64,000 nucleotides of DNA from Camarhynchus parvulus (Eukaryota > Chordata > Aves > Passeriformes > Thraupidae): the NCBI RefSeq assembly GCF_901933205.1, contig NC_044601.1, positions 35,130,352-35,194,351 on the forward strand, given 5' to 3'. Shown piece by piece: positions 1-11,882 of the stretch. Made by a program: the position numbers and the translations under genes. The notes under the pieces were generated by a model. It was given only the letters and a program-made list of their open reading frames with translations. It was not told the DNA's origin and did not search any database. Position 1 is the stretch's first letter. Each line of letters starts with the position of its first letter.

Positions 1-1429
1 CTGTGAAAATAAGAAAATATGACAGCTACCCTTTTCTTCAGTAAAAATATTGTAGGATTTCTAGTTCTAGTTTCTATAGCATTGGTTATAACCAATGTTT
101 AAGGCATCCTCAGAATAACTTATCATCATATTAGGTTTTCTTTACTGTCTTCAGCTACTGAATTTTTCATCATACTCTGGTATGCTGGTCAGGCTCTTTG
201 TAAGGATCAGTGATAACAATCTAGAATCACACAGAATGACAGCTTAGAGAGAACTGATCTACCTGTGTTCTGTAATAATGCATTGACACTTGTGAAGTGA
301 CTAAAATGTGTGCTGCCATATCTATTCGCACAATTTTTTAAAATAAACTGAAGAAATGCAAGAAACGTTTGAAAGAAAAAGGAAATTTTGAGTTTAAGGG
401 AGCTAACATTCTGAGCTCTCTATATTGTGATATTATTTTTAAAGGAGCTAAAAAATATGTTTCACTTACTGTAGGAAATGTAGCAGGAAATATAGGCTGT
501 AAATAATAAAGATTTACTGCATTACTTAAAAGGCAGATGATGCAAACACAAACAGAATGAATGACACATAGAACAACTTCAAAGAGGAAAAAAATGTGTT
601 CTTTTAGGTAGCATTAAAACACACAGCCTGCAAGGTCACTTGAATCAAAGACTTAAAGAAGTATCCAACAACCTGCCTGGAAAGTTCAAGCAAGTCAAAC
701 TTCTTACATGGCAAAAAGACAGAAATCATAGTGTGTCAAAAATAAATTGCCATATGGGGTCAAGGGATCAAATAAAGAGGGAAATACCAGTGGATGACTG
801 ATCAGCATTGTGCAAAAGTTTGAAAACTTGCAATTGAATAACTGAATTTCAAATATACTATTACAGGCAAGGCAAGATTTAGCTAGAAACCAGAATTTAT
901 GAGTAAAGGCAAAATTACTCACTTTTTTTCTGCTGATTTTTTATGGCTTATTTTCTTTACTGCTGCTTAATTTATGGCTTCATTTTATTAGAATTTGTGG
1001 AATTATAGGTTCTACTTTGGTGGATCTACACCTTATCTCTACCAAGCAGATTTATCTAGCTGTTAACGTATATTACAGACCCATACTTCCAAATGTAAGT
1101 CTTTCTACATATGCCTAGATCAATTCATATTTGTGTATCCAGTTAAAGTACAGGAGGATGAAATAGAAAATGCAACAGCAATTGAATGCCATTTGAACAG
1201 CCATAAGGAAACATCTATCAAGATTGAATTCTGTATGAGAAGGGAGAATGAAGAAAAGGTTCTGGATTCTGTATTTATCTTTCAGTACTCCATAAAATAA
1301 GATTTATTTTAGAAAACTTATTACAGACACATCATCCTAAACACTATAAACTACAAAATCCTTTAGTTAAAGAATTTCAGTACTTAATTTCTAATCAGAC
1401 TGGACATTTAAAAAACAATTTCTAGAAGT
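1..1429. other. Unique AT-rich DNA, no gene seen
   Basis: I see no repeat family, RNA gene or supported coding region here. Short reading frames are at chance length for AT-rich vertebrate DNA. Confidence 0.6.
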
Positions 1430-1433
1430 CAGG

Positions 1434-1845
1434 ATGATGCCATTCCATTTATTAAAGGCCAAACAGGCTGAAGATAGGTTCCCAGAAGCCACATGCAAAC
1501 ACAGAACACTTTATGCTCCCTGTATGTACATATACACAGCTGGCTGCATAGATTACAGACAGATGCATGCAGAGCACTCTCAGAAGCATAGACAGCAACA
1601 GTCCCAACCATCTCCTCCTGCTTACTGATCTAGATGGGGGCCCATAACCGACAATATATACATTTGAGTGTGTGTATACTCAAACAGCCTGGTTCAGACC
1701 CACAACCTGCCCAGCAAGTGCATTTGGATTTCAGTCTCCCCAGTTCCTGGCACTGGCATATACAATCCTCAAGCCAACAGATCCACTGCTGGATCCACTT
1801 CTGCAGCATCTGGTGCAGACCACTGTAAAACACACAGACACACAG
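1434..1845 (-). mobile_element. Possible old LTR fragment (unclassified island)
   Basis: This block is clearly GC-richer than its AT-rich flanks. Read on the minus strand it has a CATAAAG-like TATA element near 1509-1515 and an AATAAA signal near 1446-1451, about 60 bases further on, which is the order expected in an LTR from U3 to R. The plus-strand right edge is rich in CACA. No convincing TG/CA ends or target-site duplication were found and no family was recognised. It could equally be unique sequence. The several short frames on both strands overlap and look like chance. Confidence 0.3.
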
Positions 1846-4354
1846 CTGAGTTAATAAGTAATGATAAGTCATGATCCATCACAATTAGAATTATCTTATA
1901 AGGTAGAATATAGGAAATTTACAAATTTCTTAGTCAACAAGGGAAAGTATTTTGTTAGCCGGAGCCCTACATTGCAACTTTAAAAGGATGAAGAGAAGCA
2001 TTTACAAATAGAGATGGGAGTGGCAGCTATAGACAAAAGCAATATCAAACTGACACTATTTTCACTAAGGCAATAAGTGTGTTTATTAGTGCTCTTGGTT
2101 TTCTTCCACTAAAATCAATAGCAAGGACTGCATCCATTTATTTTGCCCTACAGTAAGAATACACAAAATAATCTTCTGTTAACAATTTTGTTCAGACCTT
2201 TGGTAACACTTGGCAGTTTGGTAAATCTGTCAGACATTTAGCTTTTTCCAGATTAAAAAAGTTGTAAGATATTTTAGCGTGCAGATTTGTTGGTGATAAA
2301 ACTGTAATTTTAAAGGAATATATTAGAATTTAGACATTAGTGGCTTTCTATATAAAATAAAAATGAATATGGAATATTTATATAAATTTTCACTTTTAAA
2401 AATTTGCACTTTGAAATTATGGGCTTAAAACGTAAGTAGCAAGCACGGTAAAATGTACATATACAGAGTGTAATGAAAAGATAACTGAAGGAAACTTCCA
2501 CCTGGCTGTTTACCAGAAGAAGATAAGCAAAACATGAAAAATCTCCTTATCTTATTTAAAGGAATTTCCTTTCTATGGCTAGCCTATGTTTCCATCGATA
2601 ACAAAGTACATACAGAACAAATAAGTGGCTTGTTCTTGAGGTCATCCTTTTCACGATATGTTTGTGAACTAATTCTGCGTGGATTTAGAGATGAAAGTAC
2701 CTTTTCTTCCTTATAAAAATACGTAAGTTTAGTTACTATTTAACAAAGATAAAAGGTTATTACTTTTTCCTGTATCTGACTTTTAGAAGAAAATAAATTC
2801 TCAGGTTGTTCTCAGAAGTGCCTCCATAATTTCAAATTCAACTGAAATGATTTATCAATTAAGTAAAGAATATAGACAGTAATTATGCCGGAATACTTTT
2901 CATCAGCATTACTGAAAAAGTCACCTCTTACAGATCAAAGTACAGCTAATTTCAAATTCACTTCCTGAAACGTGAAGTTCAAAACAATATTTCATATAGT
3001 TCAGAAATTATTAAATTTGTGATACTCTCACTCTTAAAACTAAGATATTCCTAGACAGTTGTAGCAGAGGTGTACTTTTTCTCAGAAGTTGCATAAAGAG
3101 AATCATGAGGAACAGATGTTGGTTTAGTTTTTTTCCCCTTCCCAATACCAGAGGTCAAAACTTCGTGTGGACAGAGTTATCCCTCTAGAGAACAAACAGG
3201 CATATACAAATACAGCTTTTAACTTGGTGAATGCTGGCTGCTTCTGCTGGCTTTATTGAAGTCTTAACAAACCAAACAACAAGTCATGATCTTATCCAAT
3301 TTAACTTGTTGAAAATGGAAGAGCTTTAAATGGTCTATTTTCATCAGCTACACTGAACTCCAAAATATGTACTCATATGGGTGATATTATGACAAACTTG
3401 AAATATATCAGTGTGATTAATAATATAGTCATTACCAGCAATAACCCATTTTTCATCTAAAAACTGAAATGATTCTGAGGTTTTAAATATGCATCCCTCC
3501 TTTTTTCTTTCTCACATTAAACTGGGAGTATTCTCTTCCTTAACCATCATTTTAACCAGAAAGAATAATATGCTGTAGATTTTTCTTTGAAAATTATCTC
3601 TTTTTTTCTTATAGCAGTAAGTAAAGTATTAAATCTCTAAATCCAAAATTAATGTTTGCTGATTGATCAAAGATTTGATCAGCAAGGAAAATACTATAGG
3701 AAAGTTTCCTGCAGAGTTAGTATTCCTTTTAATGTTCATCTTCCAGTAGAGGTCATTATGGTAAGATTTTATCAATGTTGAGATGACGAGATCATAACTG
3801 AAAAAGGTTAATGCTTAGAATACTTTGGTCTAATATTAGTCTTAACTGCAGTTCTTGTATGCAAAAAGTTAAATAATCAGTAGAAATTAACCAGTGTAAG
3901 ATGGAAGAAGACATACATGTCAATCCGTTGCTCACACACACACACAAACACACACATATAGAAAAAAAACCCAAAAAAAACCCCAGAAAATAAATAGCCT
4001 TTTGTGGTCAAGAGAAAGAATGAAATAATGCCATTTTGTTGGCAGATAGACTTTTAAAGACTTGTATTTTAAACAGCTTTCTGTCATTGTGTTATTTTAA
4101 AAAAATGTGAATATAAAATGGCAGAAAATTCTTGTATGGGCATTGAGCCTTAGACAGAATACAAAATAAAACAGACAAGTTAATACTTTTTTTCACTTAC
4201 TATGATGAATAGTAATATTTCCTCTGTCTAGAAAGCTCCACATCTCGCATCATCCCAGGAAATAGGTGAAAACTATGTCTTGACAATAGGTTATAGCTCT
4301 CTCATTTTTGGTGTGCCTTTCAAAGAAGTTGCTGTGTAAAGGAAAAATTGTGAC
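1846..4354. other. Unique AT-rich DNA, no gene seen
   Basis: Nothing recognisable apart from an imperfect CA run at about 3931-3957 and A-rich runs just after it. A 60-codon frame at 2534-2716 has a hydrophobic N-terminus but no other support. Confidence 0.55.
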
Positions 4355-4398
4355 AAAAGAAAGGAAAGAAGGAAAGAAGGAAAGAAAGAAAAAGAAAG

Positions 4399-4437
<39 letters not shown>

Positions 4438-4473
4438 AAAGAAAAGAAAGAAAGAAAGAAAGAAAGAAAAAAA

Positions 4474-4557
<84 letters not shown>

Positions 4558-4624
4558 AAAGAAAGAAAGAAAAAAAGAGAAAAGAGAAAAAAAGAAAAAG
4601 AAAAAGAAAAAGAAAAAGAAAAAA
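4355..4624 (+). repeat. GAAA microsatellite, 270-base pure purine tract
   Basis: Every base from 4355 to 4624 on the plus strand is A or G. The left end has GGAAA-type units, the centre is nearly perfect GAAA, and the right end decays into GAAAAA-type units. The lysine-rich frame across it is an artefact. It is the first of three long homopurine arrays in the window, all with purines on the plus strand. Confidence 0.97.
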
Positions 4625-5908
4625 TTATTCTTTTAGGATCAGCAATGTGATTGTTTTAAATTTTTGCTGCATATGCAGTGGGATGGAAGGACAGAATGTG
4701 AATTGTTATGCCTCAAAAGTACATCATACAAAGCACACTCTTTAAATACAAGAGGGCAGAAACTAGTGGAAAGAAGCAAGTAAACTTACTGGACCATGTG
4801 AAAACATATGTAGCAATACCAGAATGTCTCATTGAAATAGTTTTGTATAAATATTTTTGTTTAAAATGGTTCCAGCTCTGGATTATGTTCCTGTCACTAT
4901 TAGCTAAGCTCCATAAAGTGCAAAATAGCCATTTGTTCTAGTTGAGAAAATAGTTTAATAGTTTTCCATTTGATATGTGTGGTCCTGAGCTAGCATCGAT
5001 GTGACAACTTGCCTGTAAGGTCTACAGAGAATTTCAGGACAAAATCCCATTTGAAATCAAAGGGATCAGATACCAAATCATCCTGACTTTCCCAGGGTTT
5101 CTTTTTATTGTTCAGTTATTATCTCAAACACTAATAAGCCAACAGAAAAGAAATATTCATAGCAGGAAATAGGAAGTACAACAAAATGCCCTCAAACAAT
5201 TATAGAGTTTAGGATTCAATTTCAAATCCAAAATCAACCTTTTGATTCTTATTTTTACTTATTACAGATTTTGTCCTTTACTTTGAATCATACATACATA
5301 CATACCTATGACAGCACTGATAGCACTGCATTTTCTCACCCTCAATTTAAGTGAATCATAAATTCTGTGAAATTAGATTATTTTAAGGGAATCAAAGTAA
5401 ATGGTCCACCTGCTTTTTTGGAATTAATATAGATGAAAGTTATTTTTCCAAAGTGCTAAATTACAAAGTACAAAAGGTGAATAGTGCCTCAGCTCCTGAA
5501 AACTCTTTAAGGGATTAAAGTCATTAGCCAGAGTTGAAACTTCTATAAAGGTTTCTGTATTCATGCCAAACAGAGCTGGAGAAATCTAAAGTTGTAAGAT
5601 TTTATACGTATGCTTACTTAATTGACACATTCATTTAACATCAATTAATTTAACTGATAACTATCTATTTAGAAGTCATATGGGGCCAATTCTCCTCCAG
5701 GTTACATTGCTTTGAATTTGAGTAATGGCATCCAAATTAACAGGTTTAGTCATATTAGTGATGGTTTTTTATATGAATAATTCTTTCCAGAAATTGTGTC
5801 TTTAATTACAAATTTTTTAAAATGCACTTCTATAGATATGTTTGTCCTTTAATGATTCTATATTAATTTGACTTCAGTGCAGGGAAAGGTTATGCAAAGA
5901 TCTCATTG
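4625..5908. other. Unique AT-rich DNA, no gene seen
   Basis: No gene or dispersed repeat recognised. A short CATA run lies near 5290-5306. Confidence 0.55.
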
Positions 5909-6206
5909 GGTGCTGCCATATGGAATACACAGGACAAACCAGGCAATCAGGCCCAGCCAAGAATTGATTTGTGAAAGGCAGGTCCTTCTTGACCAACCTG
6001 ATCTCCCTCTGTGACCAGATGTCCAGGGATGCCAATGGCATCCTGGCTTGTGTCAGGCATATTGTGGCAAGCAGGATTGAAGAAGGGATTATCCCTCTGG
6101 GCTTGGTGCAGGTGAGGCTGTGCCTGGAAACCAGTGTTCACTTTTGGGCTCCTCATGGAAAAGAAAGACATTTTGGTGGTGGAGCATGTCCAGAGAAGGG
6201 CAAGAG
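5909..6206 (+). mobile_element. CR1 LINE fragment, left part (split by an LTR)
   Basis: This is a plus-strand CR1 piece. It carries the CR1 words for the stretch leading into the reverse transcriptase region (AAAGGCAGGTCCTTCTTGAC from about 5977). It then jumps to the late ORF2 segment, which includes a GGCATCCTGGCTTGTGTCAG-type word and ends in GTCCAGAGAAGGGCAAGAG. The missing consensus in between implies an internal deletion. The copy resumes at 6977 beyond the inserted LTR, so the LTR is younger than the CR1. The reading frame is broken and no protein is expected. The left boundary is approximate. Confidence 0.85.
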
Positions 6207-6621
6207 TGTTGGGGTGCATGTTGTTTCATTATTTGGAAGTTCTGCAGTTGAGTTTTACAAGTTTTATGTTTTATTCTCATTAAGTTATATTGCTCAAAGA
6301 TGGCAACTAGAGCAAGAGGGTTTCCAGGGCTCCCTCCCCCTCCCACGGTGTCAGTTATATGTCATTCATTTGGGTCCTCCTCATTTTATGGTAATTCTGT
6401 TGTCCATCAGTGTCTCCCCTCCTTTGTTGTCCGGGCGACCCCCCTGTCCATCACCCCCGTCCCACTCCCCAAATCCAGAAAGTTCCTCGGGGTTCGGGTG
6501 GTCATTGGGCTAGGGGGGAAAACCACTCTTGTTTCTGTTAATTGGCTGTATCATGCCATCTCATTTGATGTATTATCTTCTGATTGGTTATGTATTGTCT
6601 CTCCCTCCCCCTGGGGTCGGC

Positions 6622-6629
6622 TTTATAAG
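6622..6629 (+). promoter_or_regulatory. TATA box of the solo LTR
   Basis: TTTATAAG lies in a GC-rich context about 415 bp from the LTR start and 70 bp before the polyadenylation signal, the usual place for the LTR core promoter. Activity is not shown by sequence. Confidence 0.7.
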
Positions 6630-6698
6630 GCCTGACCAGGGGGAGGATCTTTGTCAGTTCTTCGTGACCCTTCACCCTCTTGTATCTACCCTGCTCCT

Positions 6699-6704
6699 AA
6701 TAAA
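6699..6704 (+). promoter_or_regulatory. Polyadenylation signal of the solo LTR
   Basis: AATAAA follows the TATA box by about 70 bp, which fits the end of the R region. Confidence 0.7.
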
Positions 6705-6976
6705 TCCTTCCCCCACCACGGAGAACTGACTGGCTCGCGTTCCTCCTTCTACTCTCCACCGCTCCTCGAGTTGCCGCTGCCTGTGACTCTTCGTCTTTCC
6801 TTGCTAGGACGCCTCCTGTGGCTCTCACCGCCCAGGGGTCCTAGGTAGCTAGGAGCTTGGCTCTGTCATACGACAGCCAGCCATCTCTCGGCTAGGACAG
6901 ACTGTGGCCGCTCTGACCCTCCTTTGGAGTCTCAGCTCTGTGGAGCAGCCGGGCCACTCTCAGACGAGCGACCGCA

Positions 6977-7257
6977 CAAGAGAACTGGTGAAGGGTTGGG
7001 AAAATAAGTGTGATGTGGAGCTGCTGAGGGAGGTGGGAAAAGGAGGCTCTGGGTAGATCTTATTGGTCTCTACAGCTACCTGAATTGAAGGTGAACTCGG
7101 GCAGGGTTTAGTCTCTTCAAGGAAACAAATGACAGAAGTAGAAGAAACTACATCAGATTGCTTCAGAGGAGATTTACATTGGATATTAGGAAGAATTTCT
7201 TCATGGAAAATGTTGTCAAGTGCTGGAACATGCTGCCCTAGGGAACATGAACCCTTA
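6977..7257 (+). mobile_element. CR1 LINE fragment, right part (continues from 6206)
   Basis: This begins with the second CAAGAG of the LTR target duplication and then follows the CR1 3' region in order: ACTGGTGAAGGG, CTCTACAGCTACCTGAA, the GGATATTAGGAAGAATTTCT word and GGAACATGCTGCCC. It stops near CTAGGGAACATG without the CR1 tail. Together with 5909-6206 it is one CR1 copy of about 575 bp. It is noncoding now. Confidence 0.88.
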
Positions 7258-8044
7258 AAAGGAACAAAACCACAGTATAAAAAAATAGATTAAGTACATG
7301 TCTGTAAGGAGAGGGTTAACTACATTTGCAGCATATGCCTTAAACATTCATTTTGTGGTGAAACTTGCATAAAATACCACGTGTGCATATACATAAGCTG
7401 CAAAGAGGAGCAAGTTTCAGTTCTGACCTTGTGGAGGTACCACCAAACATAATAATTTTTGAGGTAACTGCTCCATTGTTGTGTGTTATATAATGGTGGC
7501 ATTACTGCACTAGCGCAAAAAGGGCAGTTACAAATAGGACACTTCATTCTAGGGTGTCCTGGAAAACACAAAATTTTATAATATTCCATATCTCTCTGTG
7601 CCCAAAATTGTCACTGTCTCTTTAACACCCGACAGTGGGGCCAGAAATGGAATCGTATAGCTGTGGGGTTTCCAGGGGTCCTTTTAAAGAGTAGGGGAAT
7701 GAAGCCAGAGTTCTCTTGCCTCTCTTGCCTCTCTCTTGCCTTTTGGCCTTACATGAAACTCAAGCAGCTCTAGAAGCTGCATTTTGCAAGGGAAAACCAT
7801 TTCAGAGTGAAATTTGCAGCTCCCGTTGGTAGTGCAAAGCCAGAGCAGGTCCAGGACAGGGCCACCACTTACTGGTGCTTGAGAGTCCAATTTTTTTTCC
7901 TCCCTGCATAGGAACAGGGACCCAAGACAGCAGCGCCAACACCAGTGGAGTCCTGTGGGTGTCAGGAGGTAGCAAGTGGCAGCACTGACCACAGATGGCA
8001 GCTATTTCAATCTGTCAGACTGGATACATTTGATGTCTTGAAAG
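7258..8044. other. Unclassified GC-richer island between CR1 pieces
   Basis: About 0.8 kb of mixed composition that I cannot assign. On the minus strand it opens two moderate frames. One of 102 codons (7684-7992) includes a lysine/arginine/glutamate-rich end made by a CTCTTGC-type repeat at about 7717-7742. The other, of 89 codons (7320-7589), contains a Cys-Pro-Ile-Cys-Asn-Cys-Pro-Phe-Cys cluster. A TTTAAAGAG TATA-like word is present near 7683. It may be part of an unrecognised LTR element or a unique insertion. No target duplication was found. Confidence 0.35.
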
Positions 8045-8157
8045 AATGTGTGTCTGTATGTGTGTGAAATTCTAGAAACAAATAACGGAATGAGAGCAAA
8101 TGGCCTCAAGTTGCCTCAGAGGAGGTTTAGATTGGATTTTGGGAAGAATTTCTTCTG
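8045..8157 (+). mobile_element. Short CR1 LINE fragment
   Basis: This contains the CR1 stretch AAATGGCCTCAAGTTGCCTC, then GGAGGTTTAGATTGGAT and GAAGAATTTCTTC. It covers the same consensus part as 7125-7200, so it is a separate copy and not the continuation of the one ending at 7257. It is noncoding. Confidence 0.8.
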
Positions 8158-10769
8158 ATTTTGCATGCTTCCATTAATTCATTACTAGATACCACAAAGG
8201 AAGACAGACAATTCATTAACAATGTATCAAAATTTTATCAAAGTATTTTAACAGCACATGCAAATGTCACGCTTAGAAGTTCAGCATCTCAAAATCTTTT
8301 CAGATGAGGAAAGTTGTTATGAAGGTAGGCTATATGAATCACATTTAACTAGTGAAATTTTACTATTTATAGTGGCAAAAAATTCCTTTTCTACTTCACA
8401 ATGGAATGAAATATATAAAATTTAATGCAACAGCAATCATAAGTTGATATTCTTCATTTTATAACATGGATAGGTATAATTGTGAAAGAAAAATCCCATA
8501 TGTAAAGGGAAAAATGACCTCCTACTCTTTTTCCTTTTTTAAAATTTGTGGTTATTTTATTAGTTGCATGATATAATCAAGTCCTGAATAAAATACTTCA
8601 CGATGCTATGTTCTGTACAGGGCACCTGTCTTCCTTATATTGGATTTGACAATGCTTTTGGCTAAAGTGCGTCGCCTCTTCTGAGAATAGGTTACCCAAA
8701 AACAAGTCACTTCTTTCATACCAAAACAATCACTTTTCCCTTCATGAAATTTTGTTGCCTGCACACTTTAGTTAGAAGATCACAGAATTGTCAGAGACAT
8801 TACCCATAAGTTAAAGCTCTAACATTGCTGCCCATGTAAAATCAAGGCAAAATTAGCAAAGGACCAATGACTTGCTTGTACTCAGCTATTTATGTCTAAC
8901 AAGTGAAACATGATCAGTACTGGTCTCTGAGGAAAGAATTTCTTATTTTCCATTAAACTGAATTTTCCCCTGTCCAACATGCAGTGAAGATTCGTCCATC
9001 TTATCAACAGTGATGCCAGGGCAAAGGGTGGAAGCAAAGGTATTAAATTCTGCCATGGCTAGAGAATGCTGATTGAAGGAAGCCTTGATAGGCTCAGTAG
9101 AGCAGTGTAAGGCAAACAAAGAAACAGGATATGAGGAATGAAGATAGGGATAGAAAAAACACCATACCAGCAGCTGATATCATATAATTGCTTCCTGCTT
9201 TTCCATTACTTCATGCATCAGAGATCTTGACTTAGGTCCCAGTCTAAAAATATTAACATCGACAGTATCACAATGGGTGTTAAAATGATATAAATTCAAA
9301 TATGAGGAATATCAGAATAACAGCTGTTTCTTGTACTTTTCAGTTTTCATAAATGAATTATGAGATTACTCTACTAACTGTAACATAGAGTTGTGAACAG
9401 CATGCTATTAAACCAAATATATGGAATGGAGAATTATTCATTTGAGATCCAAGAAGATTGATATGATATGATAGGATATGATTATGTTAATTATATTATA
9501 TTACATTACATTACATTTTATTATTTGTTATATATATTTTATATAAAATCACAGAGAAGAAATAACACCATAATCTTAAAAGAATGCTTATGCAACAGAG
9601 GTCATATGAGAAACTGGGTAAGTCACCATCAGAGCTACACCATAATATTTGGCCTGTGGGAGTCTTTTACTTAATAGTTAACATAGAGACACTATAGTTG
9701 TTCAATATACCAACGCCACTGTAAAGACATCACTGCCACAGTGATGAAAGTGCTAGGAGTTAACAGCTATAGCAGAAGCAGATTTACAACTGAGCTTTCA
9801 ACAGACAAAGTAACCTGGAACACTCAGGGTATTGAGTAATCTACACATTGCCGAATGTTCACTGAGAATTTTCAGAATTAATAGGAATTTTTTTACTCTT
9901 TCAGATGCTTAACATTTAAAATAAAACACTCCAGAAAACTGTACTTTAAGAGCATCAATTTCCAAAACCATGTTATTAAATTTAACAAATGCAGTAACAA
10001 ACAGTAAGCTGGATCAGGATTTATCTCAAAGAACATAATAAAGTGAAGCCCTGTCCAGACTGTAATATGTCCCACTCATACACCTTGACACTCATAAAGA
10101 GGTTTCCAAAGGCATTCTGAACAGTCTGCTTTCATCATGTTTCTATGTCCATCTTCCTACATCTCTATAGCTTAATGAAAAAGGTTTCTGCAAGATAAAT
10201 TTGATCAAGATAATTAAATTATTCACAAAGAGAAGTAAGTCTGGAAACTCTATTTGTGTTACTTGGAATTCTAGTTCAGGCTTTTACAGCTTCATTTGAT
10301 AGTGCTTAATCTATTCAATAGAAAAAATCTAGGAGACCTCCTGTATCTTTCTGATATGTGGCCATGACAACAGCTGACACAAACATCAGATGATAAACAT
10401 CAGATGGGTTATGTGAATACTGCTTGACATTAGAAAATAAATACTTTCATTATATAGCAGTCATGCTGCCCCTACTCTGTCTGTACTCTGCCACTTGAAG
10501 TAGAGAATCAGAGTGACCACAGGACACATAGTGGTGATTTTAATGGGGCTGTGCAAACTTCCAATTTACCAGGCAACCATCACTGTTCTCTCTGAAGACA
10601 GACATAATTTCAGGAAGTAGCAACCTTATGTTTCATTGTAATGGCATTAATGCCCAATCTATCATTAATAACCTGGCAGTTTAGAAAGATATACTGATTT
10701 CTGGTTTTATTAATTAAGATAAATAATAATGTCTTTCAACATTCCCCTAAAAACAGTGAAGCTATTTGT
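8158..10769. other. Unique AT-rich DNA, no gene seen
   Basis: No recognised element. A small ATTACATTACATTACATT-type run lies near 9490-9515. The short frames are at chance length. Confidence 0.55.
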
Positions 10770-11317
10770 TGTGGTTTAACACCAGTCAGCAACCAAAGAA
10801 CATATTGGCACTTATTCAGTCTGCCATCAGTGGGATTGTAGAGAGAACTGGAAGGCTGACATCTGAAAAACTGGTGTGTTGAGACAAAGTTTAACAGGAA
10901 AAACAAAAGTCACACATGCAAGCGAAGCAAAACCCAAGGAATTAATTCACGTCTTCCCATGGGTAGGTGGGTATTCAGCCATCTCCAGGAGAGCAAGGCT
11001 CCATTGTGTGTAATAGTTACCTGGGGAGATTTTCCTCCATTCCACCTTCTTCTCCCAACTTACATACTGAGCCTGATGCCATATGGTGTGTGATATTCCT
11101 TTGGTCTGTTTTTGGGTCACCTATCCCAAATATGTGGCCTTCCTGCTATTGTGGCAGTATGAAGCAGAAAAGGCCTTGGCTCTGTGTGAGCTCTGCTCAG
11201 CAATAATGAAAACATCTCTGTATTATCAACCCTGTGATCAATACAATACAAATGCAAAATACAGCTCCATACCAGCCATTGTGAAAAAAATTAACTCCAC
11301 CCCAGCAAAGGACAGCA
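10770..11317 (-). mobile_element. Solo LTR, ERVL-type family common in birds
   Basis: The plus-strand left edge TGTGGTTTAACACCAGTCAG and the run through CTCCAGGAGAGCAAGGCTCC, ATGGTGTGTGATATTCCTTT and the GCAATAATGAAAACATCTCT word match a widespread avian LTR that I know from family memory. In that family these words read as the reverse complement, so I place it on the minus strand. The end near GACAGCA is approximate. The TATA and polyadenylation words are degenerate here and no target duplication is evident, so the copy is old. The 79- and 92-codon frames inside it are chance openings. Confidence 0.75.
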
Positions 11318-11494
11318 AACCATTAAGGATGGCGACAGCAAATCCATCCTTCTCCTGCTGAAAGGAGTACACCTGTTCCAAGCTGACTGCCTTCTCAGAT
11401 GGTTCAGGCTGAAAGTAACAATCAGTGTGACAGGACTTTTGTTCATGGTAAATTTACTGACTTACAGCCATGGACTTTAAACTTATGGACATAG

Positions 11495-11882
11495 GACACC
11501 GATCTAGTGAGGGGTGAGATAGCTGGGGTTGTTTACACTGGAGAAAGGGAGGCTTAGGTGAGACATTATCACTTGCTACACAACTACACAAAATGAAGTT
11601 GTAGTGAGGTGGATGCCAGACTCTTCTCCAGGTAAAAAGTGAAAGGTCAAGAGCAAAAGGCCTCAGTTTGCACCAGTAGAAGTTTAGATTAGGCAAACAT
11701 TTTTCATGGAAAGGATAGTAAGGTATTGGAACTGACTGTCCAGAGAAACAGTGAAGTCCCTGGGGAAGTATTCAAAACATGTGACTATGGCTTGAGGACA
11801 TGGTTCAATGATGGTAGTGTTAGGTTAACCTTGAACCTGACGGTCTTAAAGGTATTTCTCAACCTTAAAGATTCTATGATTT
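11495..11882 (+). mobile_element. CR1 LINE 3' fragment with tail
   Basis: A decayed plus-strand CR1 3' end: GGAGAAAGGGAGGCTTAGGT, AAGTTGTAGTGAGGTGGATG, GGCCTCAGTTTGCACCAG, TTCATGGAAAGGATAG, AGTCCCTGGGGAAGTATTCA and the terminal CCTTAAAGATTCTATGATT. It is 5'-truncated, as usual for CR1, and noncoding. The left edge is uncertain; 11,318-11,494 holds nothing I recognise. Confidence 0.85.

Larger units (their letters stand above)
6207..6976 (+). mobile_element. Solo LTR of a class II (ERVK-like) endogenous retrovirus
   Basis: A 770-bp LTR begins TGTTGGGG and ends ACCGCA, so it has the expected TG and CA ends. The hexamer CAAGAG flanks it on both sides (6201-6206 and 6977-6982), a perfect 6-bp target-site duplication, which is typical of class II (ERVK) retroviruses. 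CR1 sequence continues across the insertion once the LTR and one hexamer are removed. Inside are a TATA box (6622-6629) and an AATAAA signal (6699-6704), giving U3 of about 415 bp and a long GC-rich R-U5. There is no internal retroviral sequence, so it is a solo LTR left by recombination. LTRs of the same general family lie on the minus strand at 30.25-31.0 and 39.57-40.11 kb, sharing a start of the TGTTG(T/G)GG type. The chance frames inside it are not genes. Confidence 0.9.

Noticed and set aside
4308..4745. 145-codon lysine-rich frame
   Set aside because: It is open only because GAAA units contain no stop codons; the flanking residues show no domain.
5971..6635. 180- and 111-codon plus frames
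   Set aside because: They cross the CR1/LTR junction and the LTR, so they cannot be genes.
7600..7660. A possible retroviral primer-binding site after a TGG on the minus strand
   Set aside because: The bases following TGG did not match any tRNA 3' end I could recall with confidence, and no LTR end precedes them.
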